NCBI GenBank assembly: GCA_963576565.1
Contig: OY755038.1
Location: forward strand, 65,283,908-65,347,907
Length of the DNA: 64,000 nucleotides
Direction of reading: 5' to 3'
Origin: Aspidapion aeneum
Taxonomy: Eukaryota > Arthropoda > Insecta > Coleoptera > Brentidae
Positions 46,108 to 55,314 of the stretch are shown one piece after another. The position numbers and the translations under genes are program-made. How positions within the stretch are numbered: the stretch's first letter is position 1; each line of letters opens with the position of its first letter. The notes under the pieces are model-generated. The model was given only the letters and a program-made list of their open reading frames with translations. It had not been told where the DNA came from and ran no database searches.

Positions 46108-47522
46108 GTATTTCTGATTACCCTATCCAAAACCTCATGGGCCGTCACTGAATAACAGCAGTTTCTATATGGGAGGACCCCCCAGAATAAAAAACTATAT
46201 ACGTGCCTAGCTTTGATAAGAAAAGTAAAAAAATAATCACCACTTCAATAATTTGACCAGTATCCCACTTAGTCAGATTTTTCTGGCAGATTTTAAAGAA
46301 ATAATTTGACATTCCCTTAAAAATCCGTTAAAATATAACGGTGGCAACAGCGTAGAGCTAATTTTGTAGCGACCCTTCCACGACATGCAGTTAGTCCCTC
46401 TTTGTTAATTTTACCGTGAAAAACAAAGAAAGAAAGTAAACTTAGCTGACCTCATAAAGAAAACGAATAGGACTCATAAATTTGAAAGAAATGTGACGAA
46501 ATGTGACGAAATGTGACATTTCAGTTTGTGTGGTTAATGGTTATCTGCTTTGATTTTATTTACAATTTTTAAATTAAAATTTTTTAATAAATTAGACGTT
46601 TTTAATTAAAAAAATATATTATATCGTGAAGCTACATCTATCAAAAAGTGGGAAATGGCCTTTTAGGTAAGTTTTTAGGTTTAAAATTGCCTTTTAAACG
46701 AGAAATCTTAAGCGCCAGATTATGTCACATTTTTTCAAATTTCGTCAAATTTTTTGAAGTGTAAAGAATTGACCCCAATGGGGGCAATTCTTTACATTTC
46801 AAAAAATCTGGCGAAATTTGAAAAAATGTGACATAATCTGGCGCTTAAGATTTCTCGTTTAAAAGGCAATTTTTAAACTTAAAAACTTACCTAAAAGGCC
46901 ATTTCCCACTTTTTGATAGATGTAGCTTCACGATATAATATTTGTTTTTATTAAAAACCCGTAATTTGTTGAAAATTTTAATTTAAAAATTGTAAATAAA
47001 TTCAAAGCAGAAAGCCATTAACCGCACAAACTGAAAAGTCAGATTTCGTCACATTTCGTCACATTTCTTTCAAATTTATGAATCCTATTCGTTTTCTTTA
47101 TGAGGTCAGCTAAGTTTACTTTCTTTCTTTGTTTTTCACGGTAAAATTAACAAAGAGGGACTAATTGCATGTCGTGGAAGGGTCGCTACAAAATTAGCTC
47201 TACGCTGTTGCCACCGTTATATTTGAACGGATTTTTAAGGGAATGTCAAATTATTTCTTTAAAATCTGCCAGAAAAATCTGACTAAGTGTAATCCTGGTC
47301 AAATTATTGAAGTGGTGATTATTTTTTTACTTTTGTTATCAAAGCTAGGCACGTATATAGTTTTTTTATTCTAAGGGGTCCTCCCATATAGAGACTGCTG
47401 TTCTTTAGCGACGGCCCATGACACAGCCTTCGTAAACCATAGAGAAAATAATAAATTGTCTCTGTCGTAAACTAACACGAAGGCTGCGCCCATGAGGTTT
47501 TGGATAGGGTAATTAGAAATAC
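46108..47522. repeat. 1.4-kb near-perfect palindrome
   Basis: The left arm (46108-46776, 669 bp) is mirrored by the right arm (46780-47522), which is longer only by a 66-bp insertion and its duplicated target. The centre reads CCCCAATGGGGG. Landmarks such as GTAAAGAATTG, TCTTAAGCGCCAG, GATAGATGTAGCTTCACG and GGAAGGGTCGCTAC appear once in each arm in opposite orientation. One arm is repeated again at 55315. Non-coding. Flanks resemble the uninterrupted sequence at 59540-59625 (inverted), implying insertion of the palindrome into that repeat. Confidence 0.85.
47422..47487. mobile_element. 66-bp hAT-like mini-MITE
   Basis: Ends CAGCCTTCGT / ACGAAGGCTG flank a tiny core. GCCCATGA occurs on both sides (47414-47421 and 47488-47495), an 8-bp duplication as made by hAT transposases. 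The opposite palindrome arm (46135-46142) has one uninterrupted copy of that octamer: an empty site. The same insertion is present in the 55.3-kb copy (about 55910-55978). Confidence 0.8.
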
Positions 47523-47790
47523 TAGGGTCACTGCATCCTGGAAGCCTAGCGTTTCCCATTTTATCACGATGTTTATACGCTATTTTTTGCACTGTTTAAT
47601 TTATTTTCCAAGTTTTTTTCCCATTTTTTTGGGTGTTTTTGGTATTGTGTTTTTTTTAGTACCTTTTTATTCCGAATTTTACATTTTATCAAAAGACAAA
47701 AAATGCCCAAATACAGTTCGAGTTTTCGTAAGGTTCGGCTTAATTATTTATAATTTTATAGGACATTTCATATAAATATCTTAATATTAT

Positions 47791-48790
47791 TGTTCGAAAG
47801 CATAAACTTCGAAAATCATTTTCTTCAAACCAAAAATTGTTCTAAAACATATTCTTAGAACAAAAGATTGTTCGAAAACGTTTTCTTCAAACAGAAATTT
47901 TTCGAAATCATTTTCTTCGAACAGAAATGTGTTCGAAAACATTTTCGTTGAACGGAAATTTGTTCGAAAATATTTTTTTTAAATAAAAATTTGTTCAAAA
48001 ACATTTTTTTGAAAACAAATTTTTCGAAAAAAAAATATTTGACATGGCTTGCCAAACTTAACACAACTCATATAGTTCGACTAATGGGGTTTTTTTCTAA
48101 CAATTTTTGGAAACAAAAACTTCCCTCGTCGAAAAATGATTTCCCTAAATTAGCTTTCCGGTCCTCATTTTGGAAGGTTGAAATCGGTGTTACTCTAACC
48201 TTTCTTAATTGAGCACATCAGGAGGTATCTGGACCGGTTCGGATACGTTTGCGATCAATTGACAAAGTTTAGGAAAATACCAATTTCGACCTTCCAAAAG
48301 GAGGAAAGTAGACAAATTTTCAGAATGTTTACGATCCCGGGAAAGAAGTCAGGGTTTTTTTGAACAAATAAGTTAAAAAGACCTTGCCGTAGTTAAACTA
48401 TATGAATTGTGTTAGGTTTGGAAATATAGGTCTAGAGCGTCTTTTATCGAAAAACTTGCTTTCGAAGAAAATGATTTCTATTCGAAGAAAATGTTTTTGA
48501 ACAACTATTACTTACGAACAAATTTCCGTTCGAAAACAAATTTCCGTTCAAAGAAATGGTGTTCGAATAAATTTCCGTTTGAAAAAAATGTTTTTGAACA
48601 AGTTTCCTTTTGAAAAAAATGTTTTTGAACAAATTTCCGAAGGAAGAAAATTTTTTCGAACAATTTTCCGTTCGAAAAAATGGTTTTCGAACAAATTTCC
48701 GTTAAAAAAAATGTTTTCGAACAATTTTCCATTAGAAGAAATTGTTTTCATAAAAATTTCTGTTCGAAGAAAATGTTTTCGAACAAAGTT
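47791..48790. mobile_element. Foldback element with TTCGAAC-rich tandem arms, copy 1
   Basis: The left arm (47791-48027) is made of about 33-bp units like GTTCGAAAACATTTTCTTCG; the right arm (48441-48790) has the same unit inverted (AACAAATTTCCGTTCGAA). The roughly 410-bp middle contains a further inverted pair, TTTTGGAAGGTTGAAATCGG / ATTTCGACCTTCCAAAA. Frames of 60-87 codons in the arms are repeat artefacts. The architecture matches FB-type transposons: long inverted termini of short tandem repeats, no transposase. Confidence 0.75.
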
Positions 48791-48929
48791 CTGCGACCCG
48801 TCGTGTTTCTACCTTGAGTTTTTATTGGATGTTGATTTTTAAAAACTTTTCTATGAATGTGTGTGGTGTGTGTCTCTTAATTCTACTTTGTTTTGCAATC
48901 ATTACAGTGTAGCTACTTTCGATCTTTGT

Positions 48930-49022
48930 TTGGACCTTTTGTTTTTCAATCTTTTGTATTTTCGACTTTTTGTACTTTCGAACGTTTGTATTTTCGACTT
49001 TTTGTATTTTCGACCTTTTCTT
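48930..49022 (+). repeat. Tandem TTTTGTATTTTCGAC units
   Basis: Four to five diverged 15-18 bp units (CTTTTTGTATTTTCGAC, CTTTTTGTACTTTCGAAC). The motif resembles the arm unit of the 45.5-kb foldback, as if one arm of a related element remains. Also present at 57695-57755. Confidence 0.65.
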
Positions 49023-49248
49023 CGCCGCCCGCTTTTTTTTTAACACTAATAAAAATAATAGTAGGTATATTATAAACCTAGGGCGTGCAGTGTTTACTTT
49101 TAATCCCACGGCGGGAATTTTCATGCCCGACCGGAAGAAGGGCTATAATTTTCTAAATGACTAAAAGGGACTTGCCAAGGTTTATTTTTATATACTAAAT
49201 TTCGATCTGCCAGAAAGAGGACAGAAGAGCTAAGTTTTCGAACAAAAC

Positions 49249-49486
49249 CAGTGTCGTAGCGTGGGGGGGGGGTTCGTCGCCCTCCCGCCCCGAGGGTACT
49301 GGCGCCCCATGGGTGCCCGAAGCGCCCTCAGCTTGATTAAGTAGCAGGGCCGGCAACCGCAAATTGAGAGGGCGGCAAAGGAAACTAAAGACCTTTTCTT
49401 TTTTTTTTTTTGGTCGCACGTTTTGTGATGGGCGCCCGTTTAAGCTGTCGCCCCCCCCCCGCCCTTTCAGGCACGCTACGCCGCTG
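49249..49486. mobile_element. hAT-like MITE (238 bp), GC-rich
   Basis: Ends CAGTGTCGTAGCGTG and inverted CAGCGGCGTAGCGTG. Flanks AACAAAAC (49241-49248) and AACAAATC (49487-49494) agree at 7 of 8 positions, consistent with an 8-bp hAT duplication. It contains long G and C runs and is much richer in GC than its surroundings. The CAG(T/C)GGCGTAGC end type is common among hAT-derived elements (family knowledge). Confidence 0.75.
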
Positions 49487-49734
49487 AACAAATCGCCATT
49501 TGAATAAAATGCGATTTGAAAAAGATTTCTTTAAACAAAATGCCATTCGAGAAAGATATAATTTTCCACACTTTGCATGCATTTAAGTATAAAAAAATAC
49601 GTTTAAGATTTAGATTTTTTAAAAATAGACTAACCAAACTTTGGTTTGAGTATGTTATAAGTAAAAATCTAAAAAATCAGAATCAATTCTACCATAAAAA
49701 ATGCGAATAATTTATATATAATTTATTTATTTTT

Positions 49735-49935
49735 TATTCCTAAAAATCTCGGGGGGAGATTGATCCCCCCTTAGGTACGACCTTGCACGTCACGTTGTAA
49801 CAGTTTTTCGTAATCATATTTTACCAACATAATTAAAAATTAAAAAACAAACTCTGCTACTTTCTCTTGGGAACAATCAATTGGCAACAGCGGCAGCAAG
49901 TGGCCTTCGAATCTGTAACTGACAATTCACAAATG
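49735..49935 (-). repeat. Inverted repeat partner B of a 5.8-kb interval
   Basis: Inverted match of 44168-44368: ATTGATCCCCCCTTAGGTAC, ACCTTGCACGT, ACAGTTTTTCGT, CAATTGGCAACA. The similarity fades outward in both copies near a GTCAGTTAC motif. The pair could be the termini of one composite or two independent insertions in opposite orientation. Confidence 0.7.
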
Positions 49936-50056
49936 TGCCGGTCCCAGATGCTTTAAAATCGCGGTTAAAGGATGCCCTACACGAGTGTAGACGTATCATT
50001 TCTAAGTTGAAGAACCTACAGAGTGGGTGAATAATATTGTCATTGTTGAAAAGCGG

Positions 50057-50331
50057 TCTAGGACAACTGGGCGCCGGGCCAACTCGACGACGCCAACTGG
50101 GCGCCGAGCCAACTCGGCGGCGCCAACTGGGCGCCGGGCCAACTCAGCGCTGGATTAAAAAAACTTTTTTCTATGTGCAGATGAAAAACAAAATAGATAT
50201 GTTATTTATACAAAAATATCTTTAAAAAATCCTTTACGCAATTTTCTTGAAATTTGGTTTTGTTAAGTAAAGTTAAATCCATTAAGTCGAGCGCTGAAAT
50301 TTGGTAGGTGTAGTGTTTGGTAACCTGGAAA
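50057..50331. mobile_element. GGCGCC-type MITE, second copy, interrupted
   Basis: Starts TCTAGGACAACTGGGCGCC with tandem GCCAACTGGGCGCC units, then TGTGCAGATGAAAAACAAAA, TATGTTATTTATACAAAA and GAAATTTGGTAGGTGTAGTG. This order matches the inverted right half of the 12718-13153 element. The match breaks off just before the CCCAGCA-ended element at 50332. Traces such as AATGGCGGATTTCTT resume at about 51383. Confidence 0.7.
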
Positions 50332-51350
50332 CCCAGCAAACATGGATTACAAAAAAGTACTTTTTAAGTACTGGCTTTCGCTGAACGCCATAACGGCAAA
50401 GTACTAATTAGGAAGTACTTAATTTGTATTGATTTGGAACAACGGCCCGCATCAGGCCAGCAAGTATATATTTTAATACAAAAAACACTGTACTTTTAAA
50501 GCAATGCATTTTTTTAAACTTTTTTTCTACACAAAAGCATGTACTTTTAAAGTAATGTATTTTCTTCATATTTTTAGAACAAAAAAAAACGGAATTATTT
50601 TAACTCTTTTTTAAAAAAAACCTGTAGTTTTAAAGCAATGTAATTTATTAATTTTTGTAGTACAAAAAAACTACTTTTGTTGTAAATATTGTAAGGACGT
50701 TATGTGTCACTCACGTCTCATATTTACGGAAAGAATTATTTGATCATTGTATAATGATCTTTAATATTCCTTTTCATATCAGATGAGGATATTTCCAATG
50801 ATTATGGAACATTTCACACCAATTTAAAAATAAATAAAATTATTAACATTCTTAAGCTTGACATTCTTCAGTGTACCTGTAAAATGTTGACTAGTGTTTG
50901 CCATCTAGCGGCCAGGCCAGCAAACACGTTTTTTTGTAAATGCTTTATTTTCACAGTAAAATATTGAATTTTTTGTACTAAAATAAAGTGCTTTAAAAGC
51001 AACCATTTAAAAATACTTTTGAAATGTTTTTTCACTGTTATATTAATTTTGCAGCCTGTAAAATATTTAGTTTTTTTGTACTAAAATAAAGTGCTCTAAA
51101 AACAACTGTTAAAATATACTTTTAAAATGCTTTTTTGCCATTAACCCTGACTGCGCTTGGTATTTTTCATAAATAAAGTATTACTTTTCGTTGTACTAAA
51201 AATAAAGTACTAAAATGTTGCATTTTTTGCACTTTTAAATAATATACAAATTACACAATACAAAAATAATAAAAATAATGCACATCGTTGCCGATGCCAG
51301 CAGTTAAAGTACAATATTAGTACAGTACCAGCAGGTCGATGTATGCTGGG
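50332..51350. mobile_element. CCCAGCA-ended non-autonomous element (about 1 kb)
   Basis: The left end CCCAGCAAACATGGA and the inverted right end CCCAGCATACATCGA match. Subterminal units built on GTACTTTTAAAG(C/T)AATG recur at 50487, 50540 and 50626 and, in altered form, at 50990-51130. No coding capacity. The superfamily is unassigned. It sits inside the second GGCGCC-type MITE, so it is the younger of the two. Confidence 0.6.
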
Positions 51351-52043
51351 AACACTTTAATTTAAGTTTTTTATTACAACAATGGCGGATTTCTTTATTT
51401 TTAAACCGATTTGTCTCAAACTTAATTATAATGAAAATAATGTGCGATAATAACTTACCGAATAATGATTCTTATACAACACGATCGATACGCGTTGTTA
51501 GCAAACTCTTAAGATTTCAGGAATAATTAGTTAATCTTAAGTTTGTTTTTATATTATATTATTATAATGTTAACAAAGGAGGTGTACATAAGGTATGTAG
51601 TGTATATAATCCAAAAGCAAATATCTATATATCTATAACATAGAATTCATTGCACTCATTCAGCGTACAAGGCCACGTCGCGTGGTGGCGCAAATTCCTT
51701 CGGTCAATTTTTATTCGCTTAGTTAAGACGGTTGCCGCTGGGTGGCGCTAGCAGAGACGGAACAGATAGAAATTACCAAGGCGTCTAAAATTTTTACAGG
51801 CATGATAAATTTTCTTATAAATAAAACTGTTTAGGAATTTTGTTTTTAAAACTTTCATTAAAACGCCTTTTAGGAAAAAAATATAGCATTTATTAAAAGC
51901 ATACAATTTTCTTTCCAATGAAAGGGTTTAATTTACAAGAAATGGTACAGTGGCATGTATAAATGGAGATTATTTACAAAAATCGTAAAAAATAATTATA
52001 AGTTTCGATATAACTAATTATTTTTATCTATATACAGAATATA
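51351..52043. other. AT-rich DNA with a remnant of the MITE at 50.06 kb
   Basis: Apart from the remnant near 51383 and a GGTGGCG-rich patch at 51680-51750, nothing is recognised. Confidence 0.4.
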
Positions 52044-53112
52044 CACTGGAGCAGCGGCGGCTCGTGCCGCAGGCGAGGTGAAGCGCCACATTATAAACAC
52101 CCGTACAAACGTTATTCTCTTTAAAACTCTTTGCGTCCTAGAAATATTGGAGCATGGTACGTCAGTTGAAAGTAGAGATGGGTAGTTCGCGAACGAACTA
52201 GAAAAATGAACTAGTTCATTCAACAAGGAAAACGAACTAGTTCACTTTTCTAAAATGAACTAGTTCAAAGTGAACTATAAAGAAGCAACACACAATACTC
52301 TTAACCCAATTATTTCTGTACACTAGGAATGCGGCATCTGTTTTCCTATTCATGAAATGCTGAACGAGCACAGAACACTGAACGAGTGAACGATACCGCG
52401 GTGCTTTCTACGATGAACGAACGAACTGTTAGAAATGAACTATTGAGTTGAACTAATAAGTAAAAACCGGCGTTCGTTCAGTCGGCTAGTCGAATCACCT
52501 GTTTCGTTACATTGAGTGGCACGCTTAAGCTACGATGAACTAGGTATTTCAAATTTTGATTTGATTACGGAAAATTAAGGAACTGCTAGCCTAATACAAA
52601 ATAATAAAATTTTGACGAATGTCCAATTATTTATTATATATTTATACCTACTGTAAAATATTTTAGTAAAAAAAAAGCATTATAATAAAAATAATTTTAA
52701 ACTGTTTTTGATTCTGCAAATATTTTAACTAAAAATTAAACAATTAAATAAAACAAGTCAGAAATACGATAAACAGGTTTTTTTTTAACAGAATGAATAT
52801 AAAATATAAATATATAACACGCTTAATCCATATAGCCATTCCGTTAATAGTTCAAACGAACTAGTTCAGTGAACTAGTTCATTTTGGGTGAACTAGTTCA
52901 CATGAACTAGTTCATTAAAATGAACTGCTAAGCACATCTCTAGTTGAAAGAGAAAAACGTCAATATCAATAAAACTTTTTGCCTATAAATATGTTTCTGA
53001 TCTCTTTCAACTGAGGACGAGGAATACGTTTTCTGCAGAGATAATACCTTGTATACTGATGTTTGTAATGTACCGCTTCACCTCGCCTGCGGCACGAGCC
53101 GCAGCTGCACTG
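52044..53112. mobile_element. DNA element with roughly 50-bp GC-rich inverted ends
   Basis: The left end contains CGGCTCGTGCCGCAGGCGAG then GTGAAGCG; the right end (53070-53112) is its inverted copy. Inner parts also pair (CGTCAGTTGAAAG / CTTTCAACTGAGGACG). It is interrupted by the hAT MITE at 52173. No transposase frame. Confidence 0.7.
52173..52942. mobile_element. hAT MITE (770 bp) nested in the 52-53 kb element
   Basis: An exact 8-bp duplication GTTGAAAG flanks it (52165-52172 and 52943-52950). Ends are TAGAGATGGG on the left and inverted TAGAGATGTG on the right. Subterminal GAACTAGTTCA palindromes are repeated about ten times near both ends, probably as transposase-binding sites (inference). 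No coding frame. Confidence 0.88.
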
Positions 53113-54754
53113 GTGGTCGCAGTGGAAGGGCTGCAAGACCCACTCACATATGAATCATCAATTATCTTTACATAATTAATCTGTACATTATTTAAAAGAA
53201 AATTTTATTTTCGAAAAGAGTACCAGAGTACTTAATTTTTAAGAAAATTAGTAGCAATTTTACGTTTTGAGAAAAACGGGTTTAGTTTTATACTTTTTTA
53301 TTTTCTTATAATTTTTAAATAAAAGTGAAGGTTTTAATTTTTTGCTTTTTATTTCAAATATATATATAACCTGCGACGGCAGAATATGTTTTTTGAAAAT
53401 GAAGTACTCTAGGCAAAAATAATTTCTGCCACTATTTAGAAAATAAAATTTTCTTCTTAGGAACGGCAGTATGTATTATAAATAATACTGATTTTTGGCG
53501 ATTTTTACAAATTGCCTCCAGTTATGTTCGTCGTTATACCTAGAGGGGCGGAAGACCACCCAAGAAAAAGTGGCCAAAGCATAAAGCTCATTACGAAAAC
53601 ATATAGAAGATAACGCTTTCTTTGCAAAAATGTAACTTTCATAAAAATCGGGTTTTCTTTTCTTAAGAAGACCACGCGGCAGATCATCGACCTATTTTTA
53701 TGAAAGAAAATGTAATTTTCTATAAGCTTTATTCGTTATAAGTTTATTACTTTGACCACTTTTGTCCCCCTCTCCACCCTAGATGTAGGTTGTAGTTGAC
53801 AATGTGGCAAACAAGTAAAACTACATTCCAATAGCAACAAAAATCTATCTATCTGTCGGGAAATCCCATATAGGGGGAAGGTATAACCTATGACGACCTT
53901 CGGTCTAATCATTTCAAATAAAATTTTATTGTCTATAACGTAGTATAATTAAAATTTATACACCGTTAGAAATAATTATAAATGATACATTGCTAAAAAA
54001 GAAATCTGGTCTTCCTAATAAAGTGTAATATCAGTGTTTTCTAGCAGCACTTAGTTTTTATGACAATTGCAAAATTTCAAAATTAGAAAGATTTTTTTGC
54101 AACGCTAATGAAATGTTATCCGTAATATTGACCAAATTATGTTACTTTATCTGAAAATAAATTTTATCACCTAAATAAAGCGTACATTTTTTTTGAAAGA
54201 GCATTTTTGTTGAAAATTGAATGAAAGTGTAAAAAATCAATAGATTTGGCTCGCTAGGAGTGAAATTGTCTCTATTTAATTATCAATTGTTGGAACGCAA
54301 AGTTAATTTTCCTAATAAATTATTAAATACATTTCAGAAAATTGTAAAAAACAAAAAATATTTGTAGTAATTTTTAAAAAAGTTCTTAGTTTACGGACGC
54401 CAATGAAGTATTACCCACAATCTGCACTGAGAGATATATGATTTAAATCAATATTTTGTTGTAAATTATATACTATAGTTTTAGATGTACCGTAAGAAGG
54501 CTTAGCTAATCCATCATTGTTGTTTTATGTGAGCAACAAGAACTTAATCGCGATTAAGTTACTAATCCAAGAAATGTGCTTACGGTGCATCTAGGGTTTA
54601 GTGTCCAACAAAATTAGTTAAATTTAAAAATGTTAGTTGCTTTGTTTTGAATAAAATGTGCAAACAATCGTTTTGAAGATGTTTAAGGATTCGTATCTTT
54701 GTAACAGTATAGTACCCAGGTAGCTTCAATATATCTTGTTTGTTGAGTCTCGAA
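53113..54754. other. AT-rich DNA, one weak inverted repeat
   Basis: AAGAAAATTTTATTTTC (about 53191) and GAAAATAAAATTTTCTT (about 53440) are inverted and may bound a small decayed element together with GAGTACT motifs. No gene seen; frames under 70 codons have no domain. Confidence 0.4.
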
Positions 54755-54896
54755 GGGCCGGTTTCTCAATAGAGGGTTAGCCCTGACCCGTGGGTTAAAA
54801 AAAGAGATGGCTGACATATTTACCACATGCCAAAAAAAGACAGCTATTAAAGATAACCCACGGGTCAGAGGTAATCCTCTATTGAGAAACCGGCCC
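54755..54896. mobile_element. 142-bp MITE with GGGCCGGTTTCTCAATAGAGG ends
   Basis: Long inverted termini (GGGCCGGTTTCTCAATAGAG and its complement) continue inward with GACCCGTGGGTTA / TAACCCACGGGTC, leaving a short loop. Almost the entire unit is one hairpin. No clear target duplication. Confidence 0.75.
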
Positions 54897-55314
54897 CTAA
54901 TGTTCTCTGCATATTTCGTCAAAAATAAGTTTTTTCTTGTCTTGGATTTACATTTTAAAAATCTATATTTAAAAAAATTTTTTATTGTTATTATTATATC
55001 ACTCAAATCAAACCTATTGTCGTTGGTGGCCTTGTTTCGCAGGTGGACCGATTATTAATTATAATCATATATAATAATAGGGGGAATAGTGTTAATTTTA
55101 ATAGATTATTATTTTTCAAGCAAATTAATAAGATTCACGCATGTCGCCGTAAGTTGTATTGTGTTAAATCAGATTAAAATTATGCCAATGCCTTATTTAA
55201 ATTCTACATTGCATTCTATCGTATTTATCCTTAGAAAATTGATGCAATGTTGTCAAGATTTAAGGCTAAATTCTGGCATGTCAAATTGTGTCAGATTTTT
55301 TCAAATTGTGAAGA
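54897..55314. other. AT-rich DNA, nothing recognised
   Basis: The last 50 bases begin to resemble the left half of the palindrome centre in decayed form. Confidence 0.4.

Noticed and set aside
47791..48790. CRISPR-like spaced repeats
   Set aside because: About 33-bp units are contiguous and diverged, with no unique spacers, and occur as inverted arms of a foldback element.
48822..49164. Several 60-100 codon frames on both strands
   Set aside because: Overlapping shadows of TTTTGTATTTTCGAC repeats, rich in Phe or Lys, duplicated at 57.6-57.9 kb with frame changes.
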